A DNA stretch of 64,000 bases, taken from Polaribacter litorisediminis. Lineage in GTDB: Bacteria > Bacteroidota > Bacteroidia > Flavobacteriales > Flavobacteriaceae. The notes under the pieces are model-generated. The model did not search any database. It saw only the letters and a program-made list of their open reading frames with translations, and had not been told where the DNA came from. The number at the start of each line of letters is the position of its first letter. Within the stretch, counting starts at the first letter, position 1. Position numbers and translations under genes: made by a program. Of the stretch, positions 1-8,554 are shown piece by piece. The stretch is from NCBI RefSeq assembly GCF_019968605.1, contig NZ_CP082966.1:2593501-2657500 (forward strand), written 5' to 3'.

Positions 1-1433
1 TTTTAAACTTACCAGGTTTTGTGGGATATTTTAAAGGCAAAAAAGAATCGCCTTATAATTTGTCTATCAAACATCCTGCAGATTTGTATGAAACTTCTTC
101 TTTAATCAATAAAAATACTACGAAAGAAACCAATACTGAAGATATCTTTTTTGCGAGCAGATACGATGAAATTTCAGACAACCCAATAATGTACGCGCCA
201 TTAAATACCGTAAACTTTACGGTTGGCGGAGTTAATGTTTCTTTAGCCGTTTACTCTCCCAACAATGTGCACGCTGCAAGCGACATGGAAGAAGATTTAA
301 AGAAAATGGTCTTAGCGCAAACTAACTTTTTAGAAGGATTCAAAACAACCAACGAATACAATATTTTATTATATCTTTTTGACCCCGAAGTTTATAAATG
401 GCAAAGTTTTGGTGCTTTAGAACACTTATCTTCTACAACAGTAGTATATCCAGAAACGTATTCTAAACAGCAACTTGCAAACGGAATGATTAACGGAACT
501 GTTTCTCATGAGTTTTTTCATATTGTAACGCCACTTTCTGTGCATTCAGAAGAAATTCATTCTTTTAATTTTAACACACCAAATATGTCGAAACATTTAT
601 GGATGTATGAGGGAATTACAGAATATTTTGCAAATCTTTTTCAGGTAAATCAAGGCTTGATCACAGAACAGCAATTTATTGATGAAATGAAAGGAAAAAT
701 TGCGAGCTCTTTGCGTTATAATGATACGATGTCTTTTACTAAAATGAGTAAAAATATTTTAGAAGATGAATATGCTAAAAATTATGGAAATGTATATCAA
801 AAAGGGGCTTTAATTGGCATGTGCTTAGATATCTTATTAAGAGAAGAGAGCAAAGGTGCATACGGAGTTAGAAATTTAATGAAAGATTTATCTGATAAAT
901 ATGGTGCTAACAAACCTTTTAAAGATGATGAAATTTTAGCTGAAATTGTAAGTATGACGTATCCTTCAGTAGGCACCTTTTTTGAGAACCACTTAACTGG
1001 AAATATAGCCATTAATTATTCAGAATTTTTAAACAAAGTGGGCGTTGTAAAAGAAATAGAAACCGTTGATGCTTCTTACTTTTTAGACAGCCAAAGGCAG
1101 TTGTTTATTTCTGCAAACAACCAACAAGAAGTTTTCTTTACCGATAGAAAAAACACAGCTTTAAGTGCTTTGGGCGTAAAACCTGGCGATATTTTAAAAT
1201 CTGTAAACGGTGAAGCTGTTACGTTACAAAGTGCAAGAATTGTTATTGGAAAATCTATGCAATGGCAAGAAGGAGATGCTTTAGTTTTTGAAGTTATCAG
1301 AAATGGTGAAACTTTAAAATTAGAAGGTAATTTTATGAAAAGCTCCACAGAAGTTGAAAAGCTAATTATTGAAGACTTGCCAGATACAAATCCGAAGAAA
1401 AAATTACGAGATGCTTGGTTAAAAGCCTTGTAA
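1..1433 (+). CDS. M61-family (glycyl aminopeptidase-like) metallopeptidase with C-terminal PDZ domain, 5' partial
   Basis: The reading frame is already open at base 3, so the start lies outside the window; an in-frame GTG at 21 is probably internal. The zinc motif HEFFH is at about residues 163-167 counted from that GTG. It is followed by a downstream acidic motif (WMYEGITEYFANL), the order seen in M61 peptidases. The last 110 or so residues resemble a PDZ domain (ALGVKPGDILKSVNGE), also typical of M61. The enzyme is expected to be secreted or periplasmic and to cleave N-terminal residues or process peptides, but its substrate cannot be read from the sequence. A strong terminator follows the stop. 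Family assignment is good; specificity is unknown. Confidence 0.85.
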   Translation, partial: LNLPGFVGYFKGKKESPYNLSIKHPADLYETSSLINKNTTKETNTEDIFFASRYDEISDNPIMYAPLNTVNFTVGGVNVSLAVYSPNNVHAASDMEEDLKKMVLAQTNFLEGFKTTNEYNILLYLFDPEVYKWQSFGALEHLSSTTVVYPETYSKQQLANGMINGTVSHEFFHIVTPLSVHSEEIHSFNFNTPNMSKHLWMYEGITEYFANLFQVNQGLITEQQFIDEMKGKIASSLRYNDTMSFTKMSKNILEDEYAKNYGNVYQKGALIGMCLDILLREESKGAYGVRNLMKDLSDKYGANKPFKDDEILAEIVSMTYPSVGTFFENHLTGNIAINYSEFLNKVGVVKEIETVDASYFLDSQRQLFISANNQQEVFFTDRKNTALSALGVKPGDILKSVNGEAVTLQSARIVIGKSMQWQEGDALVFEVIRNGETLKLEGNFMKSSTEVEKLIIEDLPDTNPKKKLRDAWLKAL

Positions 1434-1442
1434 AATTTACTT

Positions 1443-1474
1443 AAAAAAGGTTCTCAATGTGAGGACCTTTTTTA
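1443..1474 (+). terminator. Rho-independent terminator after the M61 peptidase gene
   Basis: An inverted repeat (AAAAGGTTCTCA / TGAGGACCTTTT, one mismatch) with a 3-nt loop runs into a T-tract, 10 bp after the stop codon. Confidence 0.85.
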
Positions 1475-1489
1475 TTGTATTCAATTTGT

Positions 1490-1562
1490 GATTTCGAATG
1501 AAACAATGTAGAATTGAAAAATCTCAGATTTAGATTTCTCCACAAGGGCGAAATAACAATCA
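1490..1562. repeat. REP-like intergenic palindromic element
   Basis: This intergenic piece has the layout of the dispersed Flavobacteriaceae elements that read roughly TTTCGA..GAAATCTC..AGATTTCTCC..CGAAAT. Here GATTTCGAATG opens it, AAATCTCAGATTTAGATTTC forms the middle, and CGAAATAACA closes it. Dispersal elsewhere in the genome cannot be tested in this window. Confidence 0.45.
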
Positions 1563-1586
1563 AATTCACCTTAAGTAATTATTTTT

Positions 1587-2084
1587 TCAAACCTCGTCAT
1601 CAAATGGATTATTGAATGGCAAGTCATCATCAATATCATAATCATCATATTGCACTCCAGGAGGATTGAATAGACCCCATCTATCAATACTATAATTCCA
1701 TTCATCAAAAGTTTTCACCCATTCTGCAAACAAAATTCTAAATTCTTCAATTTCATTTCTGATGAGTTCCAAATAATCAAAATCTGTAAAACCAACCATT
1801 TTTAAACCAGAAGTTGTGGTTAAAATAGTTCTTGCGCATTTTCTAATAATAGAAGCATTTTCCATTTTAAGATCATATAGCATATCTTCAGGAAAAGCAC
1901 CAGCAATTTTTGCAGGAATAATCAGTGCATTTTCGTTCATTTGATTTTTATATTCATTCATTACATGATTATCAAAATCATTTTCATCACCATTATTTTC
2001 TATAAGCACCGAAACTTTATGAACCAATTCATAAATTTCAATTGCCTTTATATAAAGCGGAAAATTATTTAACTTTTCATCCAT
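1587..2084 (-). CDS. Conserved helical hypothetical protein (Bacteroidota)
   Basis: A 165-residue protein, predicted mostly alpha-helical, with no signal peptide or membrane segment. A conserved-looking core holds motifs such as IIPAKIAGAFPEDMLYDLK and LTTTSGLKMVGFTDFDYLEL. The C-terminus has a tryptophan-containing WGLFNPPGV motif and a very acidic tail rich in D and P. I recognise the pattern as a Bacteroidota-specific family that resembles four-helix-bundle proteins, but know no function. It lies downstream of the LOG-folP pair on the same strand, separated by a REP-like element, so it may be transcribed separately. Confidence 0.75.
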   Translation of the reverse strand: MDEKLNNFPLYIKAIEIYELVHKVSVLIENNGDENDFDNHVMNEYKNQMNENALIIPAKIAGAFPEDMLYDLKMENASIIRKCARTILTTTSGLKMVGFTDFDYLELIRNEIEEFRILFAEWVKTFDEWNYSIDRWGLFNPPGVQYDDYDIDDDLPFNNPFDDEV

Positions 2085-2099
2085 AAGTATTATTGATAA

Positions 2100-2172
2100 A
2101 GTTTGTCTGGTTGAGCGCAGTCGAAACCTAATTTAACTTTTTAACATAACCTCTGTACTGCGCTCGATGAGA
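2100..2172. repeat. REP-like element with GAGCGCAGT / ACTGCGCTC arms
   Basis: A perfect 9-bp inverted repeat, GAGCGCAGT at 2113-2121 and ACTGCGCTC at 2157-2165, is separated by 35 bp of A+T-rich spacer. The flanking words (GGTT..TCGAAACC) are typical of short dispersed repeats in flavobacterial intergenic DNA. It sits between folP and the helical hypothetical gene. Confidence 0.5.
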
Positions 2173-2186
2173 CATACCAATAACTT

Positions 2187-3008
2187 TTACAAAACTTGGG
2201 CTACAATCTTCACAGCCTCAACGGCTTCTTTTACATCATGAACCCTTAAAATATTTGCCCCATTTAACAATGCAATTGTATTTGCAGATGTGGTTGCATT
2301 TAAAGCTTCTTGTGCAGAAATACCCAAGGTTTTATACAACATCGATTTTCTTGAAACACCGGCTAATATTGGCGCATCTAAATTTTTAAAAAGTGATAGA
2401 TTTTTGAGAATCTCAAAATTATGATCTATTGTTTTTCCAAATCCGAAACCAACATCAATAATAATATCATTGAGTTGTAGTTGATGTAATTTAAAAATCT
2501 GTTCTGCAAAAAAGGAAATAATATCTTGCAAAACATCATTATAAACAGGGTTTTTCTGCATGTTTTGCGGAGTACCTAACATGTGCATTAAAACATAAGG
2601 AACTTGCAAATTAGATACCGTTTTAAACATGTTTGCATCCATTTTACCACCAGAAATATCGTTAATCATGGCAGCTCCTAAATGAATGGTTTCTTGCGCC
2701 ACTTTACTTCTAAAAGTATCGACTGAAATGATAATTTCAGGGAAATTTTTTATCAACAAGTTCACCACCGGAAGAATTCTTTTCAACTCTATCTCCTCAG
2801 AAATATGCTGAGCTCCTGGTCTTGATGAATACGCTCCCACATCAATAAAAGTGGCACCTTCAAAAAGCATTTTCTCTACCTGATTTAAAATTTCTGATTC
2901 ATTTTTATATTTACCGCCATCATAAAAAGAATCTGGCGTTATATTTAAAATCCCCATCACTTTTGGTGATGATACGTCTATTAAAGTTCCTTTACAGTTT
3001 ATGGTCAT
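2187..3008 (-). CDS. folP: Dihydropteroate synthase
   Basis: FolP condenses 6-hydroxymethyl-7,8-dihydropterin diphosphate with p-aminobenzoate to give dihydropteroate in folate synthesis; it is the sulfonamide target. The 273-residue TIM-barrel protein shows the signature blocks in order: NITPDSFYDGG (about 23-33), DVGAYSSRPGA (pterin-binding region), SVDTFRSKVA, INDISGG, MHMLGTPQNMQ and DVGFGFGKT. Length and motifs are normal. The start is 1 bp after the stop codon of the upstream LOG-family gene on the same strand, so the two are likely co-transcribed. Confidence 0.95.
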   Translation of the reverse strand: MTINCKGTLIDVSSPKVMGILNITPDSFYDGGKYKNESEILNQVEKMLFEGATFIDVGAYSSRPGAQHISEEIELKRILPVVNLLIKNFPEIIISVDTFRSKVAQETIHLGAAMINDISGGKMDANMFKTVSNLQVPYVLMHMLGTPQNMQKNPVYNDVLQDIISFFAEQIFKLHQLQLNDIIIDVGFGFGKTIDHNFEILKNLSLFKNLDAPILAGVSRKSMLYKTLGISAQEALNATTSANTIALLNGANILRVHDVKEAVEAVKIVAQVL

Positions 3009-3009
3009 T

Positions 3010-3591
3010 TTAGCGAACTACTTTGTGAATTACGTGATTTTTTTTTGGTGCTTTGTAAGTATTCATTTTTTCTAACAATTTATCCACTGAATCTTCGATA
3101 ATTAATAAGTTTTTATTTTCTGGTTTTACATACCCCTCTTCAATCATTTTATCAATTTGTAATAAAATTGCATCAAAAAAACCATTTATATTTAAAAGTC
3201 CAACAGGCTTTTGTTCTATATGCAATTGATTTAAAGTCAAAACTTCAAACAATTCATCTAAGGTTCCGAAGCCTCCTGGTAAGGTAATATAACCATCAAC
3301 CAGTTTGCTCATAATTACTTTACGTTCACTCATTTTTTTGCAAACAATCATTTGTTCTACGCCAGCATGCACTACTTCTTCTTTCTCTAATAATTTAGGA
3401 ACTACACCAATTACTTCTCCATTTTTTCCTAAAATTGTATCAGAAACAATCCCCATCATTCCTATTTTTCCGCCTCCATAAACCAAACCAATATTGTTTT
3501 TAACAAAATAATTTCCAAGGTCTGTAGCTGCTTCTCTGTAAACAGGATTAAAACCTAAACTTGATCCGCAAAAAACAACAACTTTATTCAT
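3010..3591 (-). CDS. LOG-family protein (cytokinin riboside 5'-monophosphate phosphoribohydrolase-like)
   Basis: A 193-residue Rossmann-like protein with the family signatures GGGKIGMMGIVSD (about 39-51) and PGGFGTLDELFE (about 105-116). The second is the PGGxGTxxE motif holding catalytic residues. LOG enzymes hydrolyse N6-modified or plain nucleoside 5'-monophosphates to the base and ribose 5-phosphate. In bacteria without cytokinin signalling the role is probably nucleotide salvage or house-cleaning. The gene precedes folP with a 1-bp gap and is divergent from the DUF1599 gene. The exact substrate is not predictable. Confidence 0.9.
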   Translation of the reverse strand: MNKVVVFCGSSLGFNPVYREAATDLGNYFVKNNIGLVYGGGKIGMMGIVSDTILGKNGEVIGVVPKLLEKEEVVHAGVEQMIVCKKMSERKVIMSKLVDGYITLPGGFGTLDELFEVLTLNQLHIEQKPVGLLNINGFFDAILLQIDKMIEEGYVKPENKNLLIIEDSVDKLLEKMNTYKAPKKNHVIHKVVR

Positions 3592-3646
3592 AATTCTTAA
3601 TTCAGAAATTCACAGTAAAAATAAATGAAAAGCTTTGAAGATTTAC

Positions 3647-3654
3647 TACATTTG
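3647..3654 (+). promoter_or_regulatory. Candidate -7 element TACATTTG upstream of the DUF1599 gene
   Basis: A perfect match to the Bacteroidota -7 consensus TAnnTTTG lies 24 bp before the ATG. No clear TTG is present 17-20 bp upstream, so the -33 part is weak. Confidence 0.4.
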
Positions 3655-3677
3655 AAAAAATACTTTTTTTTAGAAAA

Positions 3678-4211
3678 ATGCAAGATACATCAAAACAATA
3701 TGATGCTGTAATTGAAGATTGCAGGAGTTTATTTATCAATAAAATGTCTGATTATGGATCTGCCTGGCGAATTTTACGTCTGCCATCATTAACCGATCAA
3801 ATATTTATTAAAGCACAAAGAATTAGACAATTACAAGAAAATGAGGTTCAAAAAGTAGATGAAGGAGAGAAATCTGAATTTATTGGTATCATTAATTACT
3901 CCATAATGGCTCTAATTCAGCTGGAATTGGGTATCGCTGAAACCTCTGATTTATCCACCGAAAAAGCAACTATTTTATACGATAAACATAGCACAAAAAC
4001 GAAGGAATTAATGATGAATAAAAATCATGATTACGGCGAAGCTTGGAGAGAAATGCGTGTTTCTAGTTTAACAGATTTAATTTTACAGAAATTATTACGT
4101 GTAAAACAGATTGAAGATAACAAAGGAAAAACGTTGGTTTCTGAAGGGATTGATGCGAATTATCAAGACATAATTAATTATGCCGTTTTTGCGATGATTC
4201 ATTTAGGGTAA
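3678..4211 (+). CDS. DUF1599 (Nmad1-like) protein with two tandem copies of the domain
   Basis: The 177-residue protein contains two related halves. Each has KMSDYGSAWR or KNHDYGEAWR, then R[LV].SLTD, a K..R..Q(L/I) helix, and a terminal IINY(S/A)..A.I.L segment (roughly residues 18-85 and 113-177). This is the DUF1599 / nucleotide-modification-associated domain 1 pattern. In Bacteroidota the duplicated form is a chromosomal gene next to BT_3928-like genes, as here. The function is not established. The Pfam name reflects association with DNA-base modification genes in phages, which is not evidence of that role here. Confidence 0.85.
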   Translation: MQDTSKQYDAVIEDCRSLFINKMSDYGSAWRILRLPSLTDQIFIKAQRIRQLQENEVQKVDEGEKSEFIGIINYSIMALIQLELGIAETSDLSTEKATILYDKHSTKTKELMMNKNHDYGEAWREMRVSSLTDLILQKLLRVKQIEDNKGKTLVSEGIDANYQDIINYAVFAMIHLG

Positions 4212-4305
4212 ATATATCATTGCCAAGAACACAGTAATCTCTTGTAATAATTTATTTTTTTTCTAGTAGAAAGATAAAAATATCCAGAAGTTTAAAAAAT
4301 GATTT

Positions 4306-5268
4306 ATGAAATTTTTAGTTCAATTAATTAGAATTATAGTAGGGGTCTTATTTATATTTTCGGGCTTTGTAAAATTGGTAGACCCCATTGGTTCTCAATA
4401 CAAATTTGAAGAATACTTTTCTGAAGGTGTTTTAAATCTAGAATTTTTAATTCCGTATGCATTGCCATTTGCCATCTTTTTAGTTATTTCTGAAATTGTT
4501 TTGGGCGTTGCTTTACTCGTTGGTTGGAAAGCAAAATTTACCCTAAGAAGCTTAGTAGTTATGATTTTACTGTTTTTGTTTTTAACAGGCTATTCTGCTT
4601 ATTATAATAAAGTTACAGACTGCGGTTGCTTTGGTGATGCCATTAAATTAGACCCTTGGGAAACCTTTATAAAAGATGTAGTGTTAACGATCTTTATTCT
4701 CTTTTTAAGTTATAAAACACGATTTATAAAACCGATTAAACAAACTTTTTTACCATTTAAGATTGTACTTTTATCTTTAATTATTTCTTCATTTATTGCC
4801 TATTATGTATTGGCACATTTACCTATTATAGATTTCAGACCCTATGCAATTGGTAAAAATATTCCTGAAGGAATGGAATATAAAGATGACGGCGAATTAC
4901 CTCCGGTACATGATTTTATGCTAGAAAATTCTCAAAATGATTTAGCACCACAAATCTTAAAAATGGAAAAAGTAATGTTGGTCATAATATCTAGTTTTGA
5001 GAAAGCTGAATACACAGGATTTCCTGAAATTAAAAAAATTGCAGATCAAGCGATCAAAAAAGGTTATAAAGTGTATGGCGTTTCTGCCTCTTTTTCTGAG
5101 ATTATTCAATTGGCAAAGAAAAAATATCAACTTCCTTTTGAGGTTTTATTTTGTGATGAAACCACTTTAAAAACCATGATTAGAGCAAATCCTGGAGTTA
5201 TGATTTTAAAGAAAGGAACCGTTGTTGACAAAAAAAACTGGAAGGATCTTGACGGTTTAGAACTATAA
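4306..5268 (+). CDS. BT_3928-like membrane protein (DoxX/MauE-type domain plus thioredoxin-like tail)
   Basis: The 320-residue protein has a DoxX/MauE-like membrane half with about four to five transmembrane segments in residues 1-180. The N-terminus (RIIVGVLFIFSGFVKLVDP) and a DCGCFGDA cysteine motif are typical of this family. The C-terminal 110 residues look like a thioredoxin fold without a visible CxxC. MauE/DoxX relatives take part in periplasmic thiol redox chemistry; a related role is inferred. The stop codon overlaps the ATG of crcB (TAATG), indicating translational coupling. It usually follows the DUF1599 gene in Bacteroidota, as here. Confidence 0.85.
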   Translation: MKFLVQLIRIIVGVLFIFSGFVKLVDPIGSQYKFEEYFSEGVLNLEFLIPYALPFAIFLVISEIVLGVALLVGWKAKFTLRSLVVMILLFLFLTGYSAYYNKVTDCGCFGDAIKLDPWETFIKDVVLTIFILFLSYKTRFIKPIKQTFLPFKIVLLSLIISSFIAYYVLAHLPIIDFRPYAIGKNIPEGMEYKDDGELPPVHDFMLENSQNDLAPQILKMEKVMLVIISSFEKAEYTGFPEIKKIADQAIKKGYKVYGVSASFSEIIQLAKKKYQLPFEVLFCDETTLKTMIRANPGVMILKKGTVVDKKNWKDLDGLEL

Positions 5269-5639
5269 TGAAAAATTTAATTCTCGTATTTATTGGTGGT
5301 GGTTTTGGCAGTGTTTTACGTTTTATCATTGGTAAATGGTTAAACAATGCTGAAAACGGAATTCCTTACGGAACTTTTGTTGCCAACATTGCAGGAAGTC
5401 TTTTTATTGGACTCATTTTAGGCTATGCTGCAAAAAATGACACTTTAAGTAATCAACATATTTTATTATTAGCCACTGGCTTTTGTGGAGGATTTACCAC
5501 ATTTTCTACTTTTGCCTATGAAAATCATGTATTTTTAAAATCGGGAGATTTTACTTCCTTTGCTATCTATACCATATTCAGTTTTATAGTAGGTTTCCTT
5601 GCTGTTTTTGCAGGAATGTATATTGTTAAATTTATTTAA
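5268..5639 (+). CDS. crcB: Fluoride ion channel CrcB/Fluc
   Basis: A 123-residue inner-membrane protein with four transmembrane segments, the standard Fluc size; two antiparallel copies form the channel that exports toxic fluoride. The signature GFCGGFTTFSTFAYE is at about residues 68-82, and the N-terminal GGGFGSVLRF block with its conserved arginine is present. The start codon overlaps the stop of the BT_3928-like gene and a crotonase gene follows after 11 bp, so it lies in a small operon. No fluoride riboswitch is visible, as expected for an internal operon gene. Confidence 0.93.
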   Translation: MKNLILVFIGGGFGSVLRFIIGKWLNNAENGIPYGTFVANIAGSLFIGLILGYAAKNDTLSNQHILLLATGFCGGFTTFSTFAYENHVFLKSGDFTSFAIYTIFSFIVGFLAVFAGMYIVKFI

Positions 5640-5650
5640 AAAGATTAAAA

Positions 5651-6352
5651 ATGAACGAGTTTGTAACGTATCAATCAGAAGAAAATTACGCAATCATTAC
5701 CATCAACAACGGAAAAGCCAATGCTATTTCTCATAAAGTAATTGCGGGTTTAAATGCAAGTTTAGACAAAGCAGAACAAGAGGATAAAATTGTTATTTTA
5801 ACAGGAACTTCTGGCATTTTTTCTGGAGGGTTTGATTTAAAAGTGATGACAAAATCTCCTGAATCTGCTTTAGAATTGGTTACAAAAGGTTCTCGATTAT
5901 CTTTAAGAATGCTATCTTTTCCGAAACCTATTATTATAGCGTGTAACGGTCATGCCATTGCAAAAGGAGCATTTTTACTTTTATCTTGTGATTATAGAAT
6001 TGGCGTAATTGGCGATTTTAAAATTGGCTTGAATGAAGTGATGATCGGAATGACCATGCACCAGGCAGGAATTGCCATCGCCAAAGCTCGTTTATCTGAA
6101 GTATACCTTACTAGAAGTGTAAATAATGCTGAAATTTTTAGTTCTAAAGATGCTGTAAAAGCTGGATTTTTAGATGTAACTGTTTCTGAAGAACTTTTAT
6201 TACCAACGGCCATTAAAGTTGCTAATATGTTTACAAAACTAAACAAAAAAGCGCATGCTGCCACGAAGCTAAAAGTTAGAAAACCTCATTTAGATGCTCT
6301 AGAAAATGCTATAAAATTAGATTTGAAAAGTAACATCTCTTTAGATTTATAA
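5651..6352 (+). CDS. Crotonase-family protein, closest in motifs to Delta3,Delta2-enoyl-CoA isomerase
   Basis: A 233-residue crotonase-fold protein. GIFSGGFDLK (about 57-66) is the first oxyanion-hole loop. The KPIIIACNGHAIAKGAFLLLS region, followed by CDYRI and later GLNEVMIGM, forms the second half of the site. The glutamate of classical hydratases in the GGGCELA position is replaced by Phe, while the GLNE glutamate is kept. That pattern matches enoyl-CoA isomerases better than hydratases. It lies 11 bp behind crcB. The precise acyl-CoA substrate is unknown, and the protein is somewhat short for the family. Confidence 0.8.
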   Translation: MNEFVTYQSEENYAIITINNGKANAISHKVIAGLNASLDKAEQEDKIVILTGTSGIFSGGFDLKVMTKSPESALELVTKGSRLSLRMLSFPKPIIIACNGHAIAKGAFLLLSCDYRIGVIGDFKIGLNEVMIGMTMHQAGIAIAKARLSEVYLTRSVNNAEIFSSKDAVKAGFLDVTVSEELLLPTAIKVANMFTKLNKKAHAATKLKVRKPHLDALENAIKLDLKSNISLDL

Positions 6353-6896
6353 CTCATGAATTTTTAAAAACACTAATTCTTTATAAACTCTATTTTCCCT
6401 TTTATTTTTTGGTTTTAAGCAATGGATTGCTTTTGTTTTTGTTTTTGTTTTTGTTTTTTTAAAAGTAATGTTTTTATTCTTTTTTAATTCAAAGTAAAAT
6501 TTTTGCTATAAAAAACAAGAAGCCTTACAAGCGTATTCATAAAAATACACCTAAGAATATTGACATCACTCTAAAGTTGTATCAAATATCAAAGGGCATC
6601 AAAAAATTTAAAATAGCAATGTAATTTACCTCTTGGCTACGCTTTACGCCAAACAATAAAGCTGAAATTCAATTCAAGCAGCTAAAATACAGTAACTTAT
6701 TTTAATATATTCAGGATTTTAGAAATGGTATTACATAAAACAAATACTATAAATTCTTTTTAGCATTTTCATTTTAGCATTATATCCAGAAAAAATATCG
6801 ATTACTGATTAAAGTCATTTCGTGCTGTTACGCTACAACTTAACTTATACGACTTAAACTTACGTTAGTTCCTGAACGATTATCAAAATAAAAATC
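6353..6896. other. A+T-rich intergenic region with a TTTTTG microsatellite
   Basis: This 544-bp gap contains no convincing gene. It holds an imperfect (TTTTTG)n run at about 6427-6459 and an inverted repeat TTGGC/GCCAA at 6633-6637 and 6648-6652. It separates the crotonase operon from the accessory stretch beginning with the TPR gene. Confidence 0.5.
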
Positions 6897-7946
6897 ATGA
6901 AAAAGATTGAAACATACCTCTTGATTGTATTGTTGATGCAGCCCGTATTTTTGGTGTACTGCCAAAACAATACTAATAAAATACTCAAAGCCTACGAACT
7001 TAGAATGGAAGGCCGTTCTGAAGAGGCTATAAATGTTCTATCTGAAATTATAGAATCCGACTCCACTAATGCTATGGCTCATTTCGAAATGGCTAGATCA
7101 TTAGATAATGATCAGAAGACCTACCACATCACCAAAGCATTGTTCTATGACCCAGAGAATCTTATGTATAAATTCTATCAAGCTAATTTACAGATGTTAG
7201 AAGCTTATAAAGCCATGAAAACCGATCATAAAGAATCGATAACAAAAAACTTAAATCTTTGTAAAGAAACACTTAAAAGTATAATCGCCATAAAACCAGA
7301 TTGCAAAGAATCTCTATTGTTTCTCATCGATATTTATGGTTCTTTACCTGAAGACATGGGTGGAAATATGGATATGGCAAAAACATACCTCAAAACTTTA
7401 AATAGCTTAGATCCGCTTTATGCTGCTCAAGGCGAAGTCATCTTAAAATCCAAAGAACTAGATTTTGATCGTATAAATTATTGGGAAACTTATATAGCTG
7501 TTAATGGAGAGAGCAACGAAGCTCTTATAAAGTTGGGTAAAGCTTGCTTAATGACTAATCATCGAGATAAGGCGCAAGCATGTTTTAATAAGGTAATCCA
7601 AAGAGATGCGGAGCAAGTTATCTTGCATTTAGATGTTGCTCGTTCACATTTATATGAAGCCATGAGAGGTGGAGAAAATCGTGATGAAGAATTAACTAAA
7701 TTTAAAGAAAACATTCATCTGTATTTAAATACTGAGATGGAAAAACCTAGATTAATAGAAGCCTGGTGTTATGGTTGGCTTGGAATGGTTGAAGCAAGAC
7801 AGGGTAATCATAAACTGGCCGATGAATATAATGCCAAAGCAGAAAAGTTGATTCCTAATTACCCGAAATTTACTGCAATACCTACTGTCGATCAACCACC
7901 AAACGAAGTTACTTATCAATACAAAACCTATTTTTCACCATTTTAG
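6897..7946 (+). CDS. Exported tetratricopeptide-repeat protein
   Basis: A 349-residue protein with an N-terminal signal peptide (MKKIETYLLIVLLMQPVFLV, cleavage near YCQN). TPR-like helical pairs follow: about residues 30-100 (AYELRMEGRSEEAINVLSEI and following) and about 190-330 (LIKLGKACLMTNHRDKAQAC, GWLGMVEARQGNHKLADEYN). TPR proteins are protein-interaction scaffolds; no enzymatic domain is visible. It stands alone between a long A+T-rich gap and a region of mobile-element relics, so the partner and role are unknown. The start is supported by the signal peptide. Confidence 0.8.
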   Translation: MKKIETYLLIVLLMQPVFLVYCQNNTNKILKAYELRMEGRSEEAINVLSEIIESDSTNAMAHFEMARSLDNDQKTYHITKALFYDPENLMYKFYQANLQMLEAYKAMKTDHKESITKNLNLCKETLKSIIAIKPDCKESLLFLIDIYGSLPEDMGGNMDMAKTYLKTLNSLDPLYAAQGEVILKSKELDFDRINYWETYIAVNGESNEALIKLGKACLMTNHRDKAQACFNKVIQRDAEQVILHLDVARSHLYEAMRGGENRDEELTKFKENIHLYLNTEMEKPRLIEAWCYGWLGMVEARQGNHKLADEYNAKAEKLIPNYPKFTAIPTVDQPPNEVTYQYKTYFSPF

Positions 7947-8288
7947 AGTTTGCGTTTACAAATATTAATTTTTAAAGAAACACCATAGAAATAATAAGAT
8001 TCTTCTTTTTATCATGAGTATTGAAGGTCTTCTTTGCATGTACAATACTTTTATTTGGCAGGTAAAATTTCTATCTTTAATGGAACGATTTTTTAGAGTC
8101 CATCAATATTTATACATTAAATTATAGCAAAAAACAGGATAACGAGGTTAAAGTTATACCTTTAGAACTCTTAAAATCGATAAGTAAACCCAAGTATGAT
8201 TAGCCACTGGAACAAGAGCTTGCAGCAAGGTCTGAATATTTTTCTAAAAAGGAAGTGCTATTGGTAGAGACTCAAGAATTAAAAGCCT
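7947..8288. other. Non-coding decayed DNA left of the IS3 relic
   Basis: No intact gene. A short open stretch at about 8205-8317 in the plus strand (PLEQELAARSEYFSKKEVLL and following) runs into the IS3 relic through a frameshift and may be part of the same or another dead gene. Confidence 0.4.
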
Positions 8289-8372
8289 TTAAAAAAGGAA
8301 TTAAGACATGTAACGATTGAACGTGTCATCTTAAAAAAGACAGCAAGCATCTTTTCCAAGAACTACCCATAA
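8289..8372 (+). pseudogene. C-terminal remnant of an IS3-family transposase OrfA
   Basis: Read in the frame ending at TAA 8370-8372, the DNA encodes LKKELRHVTIERVILKKTAS followed by IFSKNYP and stop. This matches the conserved C-terminus of IS3-type OrfA proteins (ERDILKKA..IFSK). The preceding sequence is in another frame and interrupted, and no OrfB follows. The remnant abuts an oppositely oriented IS256-type fragment. Confidence 0.65.
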
Positions 8373-8379
8373 GGTATCA

Positions 8380-8520
8380 ATTTGTTTTAGCATTGACGCA
8401 AAAGCATCCTCTTTGCCAAATAAACTCTTACCTGATAATAACTGATTTAAAGCCTTCTTTTCTGATAATTCTTGTCCTTCTTGTGTTATCTTTTCTGTTT
8501 GAATAAAATTAATACTTTTT
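8380..8520 (-). pseudogene. N-terminal remnant of an IS256-family (mutator-type) transposase
   Basis: The minus strand encodes ITQEGQELSEKKALNQLLSG followed by KSLFGKEDAFASMLKQ. This fits the N-terminal region of IS256-like transposases (LLSGKSLxGKDGAFAPMLK). After MLKQ the match stops abruptly at the boundary with the IS3 relic, so most of the transposase, including its DDE domain, is missing. Confidence 0.6.
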
Positions 8521-8554
8521 TTTATTCAGACAGCGTTGAGTTTACAGTCTCGTA

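Noticed and set aside
5200..5268. Fluoride riboswitch before crcB
   Set aside because: crcB starts within the stop codon of the upstream gene, and no conserved riboswitch core could be seen there.
6427..6459. (TTTTTG)n run as a phase-variable promoter
   Set aside because: It is more than 400 bp from the next start codon and not within a recognisable promoter, so simple low-complexity DNA is the better reading.
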